Of a stretch of 64,000 bases of DNA, positions 1-13,300 are shown one piece after another. Origin of the DNA: Liolophura sinensis (lineage: Eukaryota; Mollusca; Polyplacophora; Chitonida; Chitonidae); assembly GCF_032854445.1 (NCBI RefSeq), contig NC_088295.1, positions 51,379,249-51,443,248 of the forward strand, read 5' to 3'. The translations under genes were made by a program, and so were the position numbers. The notes beneath the pieces are model-generated. The model searched no databases. It was given only the letters and a program-made list of their open reading frames with translations, and was not told the DNA's origin. Position 1 is the stretch's first letter. Every line of letters begins with the position of its first letter.

Positions 1-3000
1 ATTGTGCAACTCGACAACACATAAAGTAATCTTTTATTAAGACAAGTAAACTTTCGAATCGGGTTTGCAATTATAAATTAGATAGATATCTGGCGCAATG
101 AGGTCGAAAATTGCTGTCGACATTACAGTTTAATAACATGTCCATTGTGTTGTAAAGATCAAATGTTCATCAAAACGTTAACGTGTTATAAGATACAGCT
201 CGAAAGTCACTTTAGCACGGCCGAGCAGTAATATCTGATCGTCTATTTTATTATTTCATTTATTTATGTAATTCAACCGTTTTAATAATATTGTCTGGGA
301 AACATTTATCAAACAGCTTTTCAGACCCTTTTGTGGCTGAGAAATGTCGTCTCCTGGCGCTTGCGTCTTTGTATAGTTTAGAAAATTACACACGCTTGCA
401 TGTTTTCATTGGAGGCTGCGCACATCAGCATGCGCATGGTTTTTTAACGAGAAAAGACGCAAAGCACGTCAGCAATGTAAAGCGTTCAAAGAGGAGGACA
501 ACAAATTGTAAGAAGGAAAAAAACAACACACAAATATAAAAAAAAAATCACACAAGTGAAATCCTGATATATAAACACACTCTGGTGGACGCCATGGTAC
601 GAATGTCTTCAATTTCCTGCATAATACCGGTCGACATTACAATATATAACGCATACACATCAAACAGCAAGGAACGAGTCATGCTTGCAGAGGTCTTTTC
701 AGGGTAATGGGAGAATAAAAGATAAGAAAGACACAGACGTGAAAAACTGTGTACTTGTCTATGATATTCTTGAACTTTGACTGTCACATTGACATGGATT
801 TCTTGCATGTGTTGAATATTGCTTGGGCCTTTCCGGATTAGTTATAATGAAATAGAGAAGATGAGAAAACTGGCCAAGAAACTAAATGTTGAAGCATGAC
901 AATTCATTCTTTGCGGATGGAGGGTAATGGACAGAGAATTTCTAAATTCCACCTGGTAAGGAAAAGTTTCCACGGCACTCTTGCATATAGGGCCGTTTGT
1001 AGGTAACTTGCCAAAGATGTGTGATTTATCCCTGGAACTACTTGGCGTTCAACAACTATCAAATAAATAAATATACGTCTGTGTTTTTTTTTAAACCATA
1101 GAAAAAGCCAAACTGCACAGTCCTATAGAGCATGTGTTCAAGGGCACGAAAACTGACACACTTACAACGACTAAGCACTTACATGTACGTTTTTATTGTC
1201 TGGACATTCAATACCACACCTCATTGCTTCAAGTTTTACTCTTTACTGATATTACACGTGGGTGACAACGCACACATTTAAATGTCCCATAAACGGGACT
1301 TCTAAGGTAAAAATGTTGCACCGGTGATGCTTTATTGCCGTGAGTTTATTAAAGTTTCACATACGAGGACAGAAGTTGCAATACTGTCTCTTACTTTTCC
1401 GTATTATACAAAAAGAAAACACAAAACCCTTAGACTCACAAAGGCCATTTGTCCAAATGTATTTGCAGGACTTAAAGACACAATGTTAGGCCAACACTTC
1501 CTTATATAGCGTGCATGACGGTATTCTCATTAGACTGTTCCTTGTTAGGTTCTTTTTTGTTTTGTTTGTTTGTTCATAGAAGATACACTATAGATCTACC
1601 AAGCCAGGAGACGACAGAGAAAACTGAAACTGACGAGTTACAAAAGTTGTATGTAGTGGTATAGAACTTATATGAGTAAAGGAAAGGCAAATACTGTTAA
1701 TGAAAACTTCTGATCCATAGCTGGATCGAAACGGAAATGCCTGCCGGTGTTCCATGTGAATGCCTGTATTGTCCCGTTCCAAGTAACTATGCGATAAGTG
1801 ATAATCATTTTTTTCTAGCATTCAGTATCTTTGTATGATAGCCCCTATGAACCTATGATCCCTATGGGCTAACAGATGAAAAAACATCTGGTGAAAATGT
1901 TCTTTATGGAAAGCAAACATTTAGCGTCTCCCATTCAGTATCAAACATCTTAATTATGCACAGAAAAATCTATAGATGCCTGAAATCGGCTGTAATATCA
2001 GTGGTTTAGCATGACAAACTGCATGAAGCGGAGAGTACGCAAAATGTGCTTAGCTCGGTTCTCTAACTTACAGAAGTCAAATTCAAAAGCTTTAGATGAG
2101 GGAAGATAGACTAAGTGGATCACATATAGTGGCTCATGTATTTGCCCTGATCTTCACTCATCACACGTCCTTTTAAAACAGTGTAGCATCTTATACTTAC
2201 CGGTAGGGCACAACCCTTCTAAAACCTCAAGCTCTTTGCGAATTAAGTCAACCCACTTAAAATTTGACGTGATTAAGCCGTCGTGCTTGGCTTTACCGCC
2301 GTGTTACTTCGCAGCGTTAGGTGTAAACTGTCACTAGCATCGTTTTTAGGCTTGAAAGTAGTACAGAATCGGAAAAATCGTACACTTCTCTATAATCTTT
2401 ACCAGGTGGCATTTTGCGGGTTCATCTAGAAATAAAAATCTGGCTAATGCAACCATAGACGTGGAAAATAAACATCAACTATTAACACTTAAGTAAAATG
2501 TAAAGTCCTCACATAACGGTGAAAGAAAATTATTCTTACTGGCTCAATACAAAGAAAAGAAAAATCGGGCGGCGCAAAGTAGTGCTTACTGGTGCAGCTC
2601 ACTGCGGTTTTCCGCGTCACAAGTGAAGTTGTCGTCTGCATTCTTCCATTGTCCTCATTACGCCAGGATCTCGTGGTATGTGAGTTTAAAATGTCTGTCA
2701 GTGTTGCAGTATTTACCAGGGGTTAACGTTGTTGGCTTGCTTTCCTTTACCTTCTTTCTCCGCCCCTGTCGGCAAGTGCTGTGGATAGAAGGGGCTGTTT
2801 CCTCCCTTTAGCACTGCTGTGTTGTTGACACCGTGTTGACCTGACTTGCCAAAGTATCGCCTGAGCCCTGCCTTGGCCGGCAGGTTTCCCCTCTCCACCA
2901 CGTACCTCACCTGTGACGGATTACTTCTTACGCGACTTGTGGCTTAACCCGGACCTATACTCGAGCCTCTAGCTAATTACTTGACGATAGGAAAGCCATG

Positions 3001-5650
3001 GACTAGATGGTCTGACGAACACCAAGTGAGAAGTACACAGAACGGGACTTCAGCTTTAGGTATAGCCTACAGCATAGTTGCCATATGGAGGATTTCTCAT
3101 CCAGGTGAATCAATCGTGCAGGGTGCACGGCAGTGTAATTTCACCAGGTGTATCAATCGTGCAGGGTGCACGGCATAAGCCAGCGAGTCAATCACTGATT
3201 TGGGAAAAAAGTCACTTTTGTGATTGGCTTTCCCTACAAACACAGGACAATATTTCTTACCTCATAGGAGTAAGCAGCAACTTGCAGTATTAGCTATACT
3301 ATGGAACACTGTCAAATTCTGTGAGCTTTTCAATCATCCTGAAATTAATATGTAACCGATCATAACTGTCCTGTACTGAAGTTGCGGACATGATCTCGGC
3401 GGTTTGAATCCTTTACAGATTCAAGCAAGAGCAGGTAAGGCGTTAATTCACGGTATGAAACGTATGATAGAAATAATGGTAAGGGTTTCGTGTAATTGCA
3501 TACGCAAACACGGTTATTGAGATAACATTATTCAGCCATAATCCTCACAATATAATTTAAATAAAATGAAATTTTAACACGGTTAAGTAGACACGGTTAT
3601 AGCCGGTTCTTGCGTTTAAGTATAGGACTGCCCCATGAGCAGCAAATGTAGTACTGTCCCCCATGCATTTGCTGAGAGAAAACAAAAAGTTTGTTGAAGT
3701 ATGTATATCTGTTGAATTTAATCTGTTACTGTACTAATGTCCAATTACTTACGTGATGACTACTGATTGTAGAATGGGACAACATGAATGTTCATTACAT
3801 AAAATTTATTAAGAAAATTCTGTACGAAAGATAATCAGCTGTCATGCACCCGATAGTCCGGAACATTGTTCCGGAACAACATAAATGTCTGCATGTTAAA
3901 TTCATTAAGAAAATACTGTACCAATGGGTTGTCGAACGCAGGAATAGCCTATATTATATTCTGTTGAATCCTTTGATTAGGAAACAAATGTTCCTTGCAT
4001 GGTAGGTAACAAATTAACAACTGTATAGACAATTTTTCAAGGATTACTATGAAGCGAATTTGATCAAATGGCTGATAAACATAGCTTTTTACCGATGAGT
4101 ATATATAACAAACATGGTCTCTTTCATGGGCTGTAGAGGTAACAGAGCTTTCATAGTATGCATGTAACAAAGGAACAGAAGATTCTTTGATAAACAGTGA
4201 AAGAGGATATCTTTGACTGGTGGATAAGAAGTAGAGCTACTCCAATCGAGAGCAAAAAATAAATAACTGTTTCCTATTGTTTATACCAAACAGCCTGAAA
4301 TGTCGTGGTGAAAAGCAAGTGGACCGAAAGGATTTGTTTAACCATGCGCCAATGAATATTCCGTTCATCTGTCTAATAAATAAATGTTTAACTCAAGAAT
4401 AATATTGACAAAATATTTATAGTCTGTGTACTGAATAAGGTTGTTTTCAATTTTAGTCAATTATAACCAACCATGCATATTTGCATGCAAAAAATTATGA
4501 GATAGGTTAAATTCCGGCAGGATTTGCATGGCGATGCAGGCATGTCTCGCCTTAGTAGAGTGTGATACACCTTATTTGGCTTTTTCATAGTGTGGAATGG
4601 GGTGTGATGGCGGCGATTAAATCATAGTGGGGTAGATTTCGCTGTGTTGTTAATCCTGGTTTGGTTTGCGGTCTCTAACTACGATTACTTAAAGGGCTGT
4701 GAATAAGCGAGCGCTGTGGGTATTTTCCCTGCTTTCGTGTCAATTTGTCGTTGAAATAAAAATGAACAGAATGGAATACACACACAGAATTTGCAGTGAT
4801 AAATTTGTGAAGGTTAGAGAAGCCTATATTTTAATTGCAGACCGCAATGAATTCCTATTGCCTTCTCCGTATATATATATCAGATTTGTACACAAACGAA
4901 GCACGGCTTTGAATTGTTTATAGGGGCTAAACATAATACGAGGTTGTTTACTAACGGTAAATCGGCGAGTTAGCAAATATTTGCAAATTTAAAATTCGGT
5001 CGAGGGCAAGAGAAAAGATATAATACTAGCTTGACACAAAAAAATGGATTGTTTGTAGGTTATGAAAGTGGACTTCGTTTTAGGCAGGTGGCGTATTATG
5101 TGTGCATTGGGTTGTACACGAGAATTCAGCTTTTGGGAAGAAAAGCATTGATTCTTGACTTCTTGTGACTTCTGCTCTCCTTCACCTGTTGTATGTATGA
5201 TACAGTTTGTGTGATGCGTGTCATCTCCATACGGGGATTAAGAGGAACAAGGCAATGGTGTCCATGTCCCACTATATATCCGTAATTACTCCTCAGATTG
5301 GCTTCCCGGCATTTATTTTTTTGAGATTGGTTCTTTTGTCTGTGATCTGAAGTGTAATGAATATGTTAATGACATCCAGCAGGCTGTGTCTTGTGTCTAC
5401 TAGGACTTTAGAGGATAAGAGGACAATTTCTTTTGATTTCGATTGACCGGAACACAGTTCATATACATGTCTCAGAGCACCGCTGTATATCTGACGTGAG
5501 TACATCGTCGAACCTATTTTAATTGTCAGGCTTTAACATTATAATAGATTTTAAAGTCATTACTGATCTGTTTTGCAGGGCGGTCTGACGAACTATAAAG
5601 CCGGACAAGTTAATATAGGCTTTATGCATGTACATACGCCTGATAGAAAC
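1..5650. other. A+T-rich non-coding stretch with no recognisable gene
   Basis: Open frames here are short (at most about 90 codons) and match no family I know. Two small local duplications are visible. A roughly 38-bp tandem duplication at 3101-3176 repeats ATCAATCGTGCAGGGTGCAC. A decayed duplication at about 3772-3925 repeats ATTAAGAAAAT-CTGTAC. I see no SINE of the families found elsewhere in the window. Confidence 0.5.
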
Positions 5651-6032
5651 TGTTGTGTTAGACACAATCGTGTAGTCCAGGCAGTGTGCATGTGACTATC
5701 GTGTCATACAAGCTGTGTGCATGTGTCAGTCTTGTCATGTATGTTACAATCATGTGATACAAGGTGCGTGTGCATGTAACAGTCATGCCATGCAGTGTAT
5801 GTGCATGCGACAATCATGTCATACTAGCTGTGTGCATGTAACAATCATGTCACACAGGCTGCGTGTGTGTGTAACAATCGTGCAATGCAGACTGTGTGCA
5901 TGTAACAATCGAGTCACCCAGGTTGTGTGCATGTAACAATCGTGTCATACAGACTGTGTGCATATAACAATCGTGTCATACAAACAGTGTGCGTGTGACA
6001 ATCATCCCACGCAGGCTGTGTGCATGTAACAA
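5651..6032 (+). repeat. 31-bp minisatellite (array 1)
   Basis: About twelve imperfect units carry the core CTGTGTGCATGTAACAATCG followed by TGTCATACAGA. Three successive units at about 5900-5990 are each 31 bp. The array runs into the related array at 6080 with the same period. Short Cys/Val-rich open frames across it are by-products of the repeat. Confidence 0.85.
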
Positions 6033-6079
6033 AATCCAGTCACTGTTCCAATGAGTCACTGTGAATATCTGTGAGTAAT

Positions 6080-6243
6080 AGTTAAGGTGAATGTCTGTGT
6101 GTCCCACTGACGTCAGGGTGAGTGTGTGTATGTGTTACTGTGGAGTCAGGGTGAGTGTCTTTGTGTTACTGTGGAGTCAGGACGAATGTCTTTGTGTACC
6201 AGTGGCGTCAGGGTGAGTGCCTGTGTGTAACTGTGGATTCAGG

Positions 6244-6328
<85 letters not shown>

Positions 6329-6800
6329 TGTGTCTGTGTCTGTAACTGTGGAGTCAGGATGAGTGTCTATGTGTTACTGTGGAGTCAGGATGAGTGTCTC
6401 TGTGTTACTGTGGAGTCAGGATGAGTGCCTGTGTGTAACTGTGGAGCCAGGATGAGTGTTTTGTGTAGCTGTGGAGTCAGGATGAGTGCCTGTGTGTAAC
6501 TGTGGAGTCAGGATGAGTGTCTGTGCGTGACAGTCGCGTCACGGTGAGTATATGTGTGTAAGAGACACGTCACGTTTAGTATCTTTGTGTAACAGTGCAG
6601 TCAGGGTGAGTGTATGTAACAGTGCAGTCACGTTTAGTGCCTGTTTGCAACAGTGCAGTCAGGTGCGTGCTGATGTGTATCTGTCGTGACACGTTTAGCG
6701 TCTGTGTGTAAGCGTATAACTGACCGTTTCAGTAGGGTCTAGGTCAGTGTTCTTTGTAACAAGTGGAGTAAGGTGAGTGTGTTTGGTATACCAGTGGAAA
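6080..6800 (+). repeat. 31-bp minisatellite (array 2)
   Basis: About twenty imperfect units of GAGTGTCTGTGTGTAACTGT followed by GGAGTCAGGAT, 31 bp each. The units decay toward the 3' end, with variants such as AACAGTGCAGTCA and CACGTTTAG. A (TG)n tract interrupts the array at 6245-6327. Confidence 0.85.
6245..6327 (+). repeat. (TG)n microsatellite
   Basis: A run of about 40 nearly pure TG dinucleotides, ending in CTGTGTCTGTGTCTG variants. It lies inside the 31-bp minisatellite, whose units already contain CTGTGTGT, so it probably expanded from within a unit. Confidence 0.95.
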
Positions 6801-6867
6801 TGAGCTGTGTGCAATCATGATATTGTTTCTCTGCGCACAGCTGTAATCACTATAAATGAGCGATTTT

Positions 6868-6879
6868 TCTATATATAAG
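6868..6879 (+). promoter_or_regulatory. Possible TATA box upstream of the orphan gene
   Basis: CTATATATAAGC lies about 490 bases before the start codon and after the minisatellite ends. It fits a TATA element for a transcript starting near 6900. An alternative is that 7271-7371 is a spliced exon, since ATTAG precedes 7271. The call rests on motif resemblance only. Confidence 0.2.
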
Positions 6880-7361
6880 CGGGAATCGCTGATGAGAATG
6901 TATGACAGGGGACAGAATATATATCTGTCCGTAGTGGAAAGTCATGATATCACACAGTATATCAGGGAAATGCACCTTTTACAGAGGATACATGGGATCG
7001 TGGTCAGCGTCTTGCAGTTCTAGCCTGATAGTTACATAGTAGTGTTTTCACTGGAGACCGGATCACATTTTGATTATGGCTAAACCCTGGCAATCCCACA
7101 TCGCGACTTAACTGTATTATATACCGTTATTGAGTACTAGTGTTATTTAAATATGGTAAAATTTTGACTTCTCAGAAAAATCCTTAATGTCCTATTAATA
7201 TTTTTGTACGTGAACTTTTGCGGTTTCACCAGGTTTTATTATATTTCATACGTTTTGTATCCATGTCATTAGAGCCCGAGTGAAAGCGGCCAAGCGTCTC
7301 ATTCGCTAAGAGGCCCGGCGAGGAGAGAGCTGCCTTTACAGCAACCTCTGACTTCAACAGT

Positions 7362-10300
7362 ATGGGACAAGGTAAGTGTTGACACCGGCTATCATGTTTA
7401 AGTGTGACGTCTAGCTCATATTTAGGACTATAGGTTCTCTTTTTATCTCTTCTTTATTCACATACTAAGGATTTACTCATACTTTTTCTAGATAGAACCA
7501 GCATTTTAATTTGTTGACTTCTGTAAAATTTTACGTGAATAGATATCGTATCTTTATATACTCGTGTAATAGCAAAAGATATCTGCATATAGCTGACTGG
7601 CTTTGTATGACTTTCATGTGTAGTGTGATTATGTTTCCAGAATTAATATATGGAGGAACTTATCTCAGGGGCATATTTGTACACCTGACTCATGCTTCCC
7701 TTGGTCCGCTAACTACAGTGCGCTGTGTTTATTGTATGTGCGTGTAATGAGTTCTGGAGAATTTGTACACGGTTTCTATAATGAGATCTTTTCACGCCTT
7801 ACGCATATATAGTTTGCGCATATGAGCATGGTCATATATGCAGAATAGATATATGTACACTCAGCAACTGTTTCTTCTTCACCTCTTTGCAAACGTATAC
7901 ATAGGCCTACACTTGTATCGCTAATAATAATTCCACAGTTCCGGTAGTATTCTACTGAGTTATAAAGTTGTCCTATCTCATTGGCAGGACACCAGAAACT
8001 CCAAGTCGACGTTTTTCTGTTCTTAAACACTTCGCCGTATGCGTTCTTTTGTAAGCTGGTTCTGTGTATGTGGAAGACTAGGGTTAAACATGCAAGCAGT
8101 TCGATATCTCTACAGATTTGTTTATTTGGAGGCTGTTTATCAGTTAATCAGCGGATGTATGCATACCGGAAACAGGGTTAACCGGACAAACGTTTTCTTG
8201 TCGGCCCTCATGCGCAATGTATAAAAACTTTCGTCAGATGCCCATATTCCACGCCTGAAATGACAAAATTGCCCGCGAAAACATGTCAATGTGCCACAGT
8301 GGACAACATGCTATATACGGCGGAAAAGCCCAGCATGTAACATACTGGAGGAGTCCATAACCAAATCCATGGCATTATTATCACATCATGGAGCAGTATT
8401 TTTACGATTTAACAATTTGATAATGCTCTTTTGGGCCTATCCATATCACTCAGGTGAGGAAAATATTGCTGCCTCGACTATGTGCACTGAAACAACAAGT
8501 GGTGGAATGTGTTGTCAAATATTAGCCATATATGTGCAAATTAAATATTTGGGGAATATTTACACGTAATTGTTCAAGTATCACAAAAGACTATTTTTAT
8601 TGTTGGAATCCAGTAGGCTACCATGTTAAGTAACGCATATTTTTTTCAATGACATAACTGTCATTTCCCGTACCAGATAAATGACTACATGAAAATGGTT
8701 TTATTAGCTTTAATATCAGGATGAAATTTTTCCGACATGATCGATAAATGAAGAGGACATTTGCTGTTATTGCGAAAGGCGTACCTTTATAGAGGAGGAT
8801 TAACGTACCGTGCACATTCTGGAGATTCCATTAAAAAATGTGAAACGCGGGCTTTAATTACCGATCCTTCTCACCATATCCTCGGGGTGACGGAGAGATG
8901 GGAATTTCTAATCATTCACTCGCATTGGGCATGTGCATGCGGATTAGTTCCTTATTAAATCCACTTAATGGCTTCTAGTGTGTAGTGTTGGTGTGAAACA
9001 TATTGGGCAATAAGTAAATTATTGCCAGTATATACATAATTACTATCACACATAGTTTCTTAAGGTGTTTTTAGTGATCGATTCCCAGCAGATCGAATGT
9101 ATATTGTACCATCATCATTTAATGTCTTCGTGGAAATGTAGCACAATAAAACCCTGTGGTTTTCAGTGGCGCATCTGGTTTATGAGAATCCTTTTAGTAT
9201 AAAATGTATTATTTAACGATTGTATGTGAGTGGTGGTGACGAGGAAAACCATACACGGCGTTATATACTCTCATCTTAGACGGCGTGTCTCTTGGGCATT
9301 TGAGATTGTATATATGTATACATAGTTATACGTGCTGGATGACCCTGAACAGATATTCTGGTATTTCCATATCATATTTTTAGTTTTATTAACATAAAGA
9401 GAATATGGTGGCTGTATAGATTGTGTCGAGGCCTCGTCCTAGCAATACCATATCTGTTCTTCAGCGTACATCCTATGCTGGTTATAGTGAACAATATAAT
9501 TTGTCATGTGCACGATGACAGAGGGCATTCCGCACATCGTCTGATCCGCTCGCAGATAAGCGCATACAAGTTCGCCCTCCTGTGATATTCTCTCTGTCTG
9601 TTTCAATCTACAGATAACATATTGTTTTATTTTATGACAGCATCTTCACACGAGAAGAAAAAGAGGGGAAAGAAAGGACATGTCGATAGCGGACTGGGCG
9701 AAAACGATGTGCTTCGTCGGAGTCTAAATAAAAATGGTATTTAATAATCCACTCTAATCGCATTTTATTATAATATGCACATGCGCGTATGCCACGATAA
9801 CAGCAAAGGTTAAGTTCTTGTTCAGTGGTTTCACATTGTACTATAATCATATCAACATATATTTTCCGATGCCAAATGTGCGATAAATCTACGAAAATCA
9901 ACAGAATTGATATATTTGACGGCCGTGAAACCTATGTTCATTTAATTCAGTGTAATTGCTTTTATCCATGTAGATGGAACACGGCATTGCTCAGTGCTTT
10001 GCCGAGTGTGAACGTTTCCACACGTCTGTAAACATCTACCAGCTCACATCTTTATATGCATATAGAGACTTTCTGCGAAACCTGAAATTCCATGGTTAGG
10101 CGAATGCCAAAGGCTACGGAAGTAAAAGCTATATGTACTCAACGCTGTAGCCCTTCGTCTTTCTGTTCGGCTAGGTTAATCCATTAAGTAGCTTATAAGG
10201 GTTCTAAAATAAGCTCTCAGATAGACTTGTGTGAACGTATCTTCAGTTGAGGTAATGGATATCATAACAACTAGTCAAACATCCAATAATTAAATAATAA

Positions 10301-13300
10301 GTTATTTAATAATTCAGAATAAAATCATTGAATGAGAAAACACGATGATGTAATCCATTGTATTATGATGTAATAATTCCTGAGTTGATCTGCAAGTGAG
10401 TTATAGTATAAGTGGCTGAGGTACAATTCGTGATCATTGGGATGTATTTGTTACCTGGTGTTATATAGCGCTTTCATTATACGCACCAGAAATCTGTTAA
10501 CTAGTTAATAACCAAATGCAGATAACAGACTTTTGCAACTGATTTCCTGAAATGGACTGAAGTTTCAGCAAGACATAAAAAAGACTTCCAAATGTGGTAA
10601 AGCAACTCGGTTCTGACGATCTATTTTGACCATACATATGGAGGGAATTCAATTTTCTTCTCAAACTTAGCTTTGTTTCCTGAAACCATGCCCATGCATG
10701 CCATACATAATCTCCCGGAAGAATCGATAGACGAATTCGAAATAGAAATGTTGATGTCACCTTTAACAAGAATTTAAACTTTTAAATATAGATGTATCGG
10801 CTGTTGATAAGGACATAGGCACTCAGCGGCATCGACCGCAGGCTGTCTTGATTACATGCACCTCCAAACAACGGCCGTAGCCTTTGCATGATTGGAGGCA
10901 TATTTCACGTGACCTAGCTCATTCAGTTCGTGGTTTCAAATGCAGTAAACTATAGATCTCTCGGCAGAGGAGTGATCTTATGTAAGTTACAAGTTATAGT
11001 ATCTGTACCGGTACGTCAATTTTCCTTTTTTATGACAACTTTTTTTATATAGAATTCTTGCATCTGCTATATCTACTCTTGATTTAATGCCTTCCCGTAA
11101 TACATGGCTAAGCTATGCAAAGAATGTGATTTCATTAGAAAATACTAGCTCAAGAATGTAAGATGATCATTTTTGAGTTTATGAAATATCGTGAATATCT
11201 TACACCCAGGCAAGTTATACATGTAGATGAACTAAACTATCAATAAATCGGATGTATATAGACACTAATCTAATAAACCAGAGCTACGGACTTCCGTCTG
11301 TGGTGGGCGAGAGAATAACTGGTCTGATTTATAGCCGATACGATTTGTGGTATGATGGTTCAGTGATCCCACATTGTTTCACGCTGAAACATAGTTACCC
11401 CATTCAGCAACAGAAATTAATTTCTAAACAAGTCGAACCACAGTTGTTTTGAATTATACGAATCCATTCATCCATTTTTTTCACTCCAGGTAAGAAGCAT
11501 ACCACGGCAAGTAACAAGAAGGCCAAAAACCTTGTCTCAACAGACCCTGGTGAGAAGAAACACTGGCACAGACAACAAAGGCAGCCAAGGAAACCGAAAC
11601 AGCAACCACCTAAGCCAGACTTGGCTGATGATGTGAAAGGCGTTCTAAGTCCACGATACGGTATGCAGATATAAATTCATCGGAGGACATCTCGCCCGTT
11701 GCAAGATGTCCCGCTAGATATATATATATATATCACCTTTGCGTATTTTTTCTTCATATATTTGATTGTTGTTTATTGCAATACTCAAGAATATTTCACT
11801 TATACAATGACATTCATTTTTATGGATGGGGGAAACCGGAGTACGCGGCCCACCTTTGGCAAGCTACACTGACGAACTTTTCCACGTGTGACGTATAGAT
11901 ATGCATACCATATTGATGGAAGACAAACGTTACAATGCGCAAACAGTCACACGGGCATGGTCCACCGCCATATCACAAAGGGCCCACAAGCAGTGAGAGC
12001 GGGAGAATCCACAGATTCTCTGTCCATGGCCGGGTTTGAACTCACACTTCATGTGTCCTGGCAACTGAAAGACGGGAGTGAGTGAGTGAGTGCTTGGGGT
12101 TTAACGTCGTACTCAACAATTTTTCGGCAACTGAAAGACAAGCGCCTCTAACCACTAAACCGCGTCGCACTTCCTACATCTCCGTTTGCTTTTGCCCTAA
12201 ATCAGTTTGGAACGTGTTGTTAACAAGTGGTATATTTTGTCGTTTTCTGGCGAACAACAACAACCATTGCTTTCAATAAGTGACGTTTGAGAATTATGGT
12301 TGACTTGCTGCCTCGCTTTATAAATTTCTTCCATTTGCACAGCGAAACTAAGCCCACGTGTATGAAAACCAGTAGGCCAGTAAAATTACTCTGAAGTAAT
12401 CGGCTAGAAGCAGTGCGTATTTTGGTGTGTATATGAATTCTGAGTGGCTTCAGATTGTTCGTTGAACGCCAGATTATGTGAGCCAGATAATGTGTGGCGG
12501 TGTAAAACGCCATATTCTCAACATTACTGACCTTGTTTCTCTAGCTCTATATAACTGATGTAGATGATACACGGTAAAATCACTTACAGTATTTTTTTGG
12601 TACATGTACTACACCTTATTCCCTCTTTCTTCTTGTTTTCTTCACGTATGTCTAATAATTTTAACTGAAGTTAAGCGACCAGTCAGTGTGTTAAATGTGG
12701 TAATCATTTTCTGACTGATCTCAGTCTGTAGAAAAATGTTTTTAATTAAATGCGTCTAGTTTGCGTTGTACTTGACTGAATCTGCCTCTCTCAGGTATAT
12801 TTGATGACGTCAAGCCGACCGTGTGTTTGGATGAGGATGGAGTGTCCCTATCTTCGGCTTCCTCAGGTTAGAATCAGTCTTATTCTTTAAACTACTACAA
12901 TATTAAGGCACACAGTCAATAATCACGGCGACAACTACGATCCTAACAGCCTATAGCCATCGCTATACATGACCCACCATATTATTAAATTAATTGAATA
13001 CTGACCTTATGCCATACATTTCTTTCCCATTTGTCCTTTAAAACATTGCCGTGGTACTATATCCAACTTCTTTTACCACATGAGCCAATCCACCATGGGC
13101 TATACCACACTGAGTATATGATCTATACAAATCCACCCAACTCACCTTGTGACAGTTAAAAATGAGAATACGTAAATGTTATAATGCATCTCCTTATGCT
13201 TTATTTCGTTTTTAATTCACGTAGTTAAATCTGAAAAGGTCACACATGTTGTTTTTCATTCCAGACGAGGAGGAGACAATTCCACGGCGGAGCACTCCAT

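Noticed and set aside
6155-6424. 89-codon Cys/Val-rich frame
   Set aside because: It is the translation of the (TG)n and 31-bp repeats.
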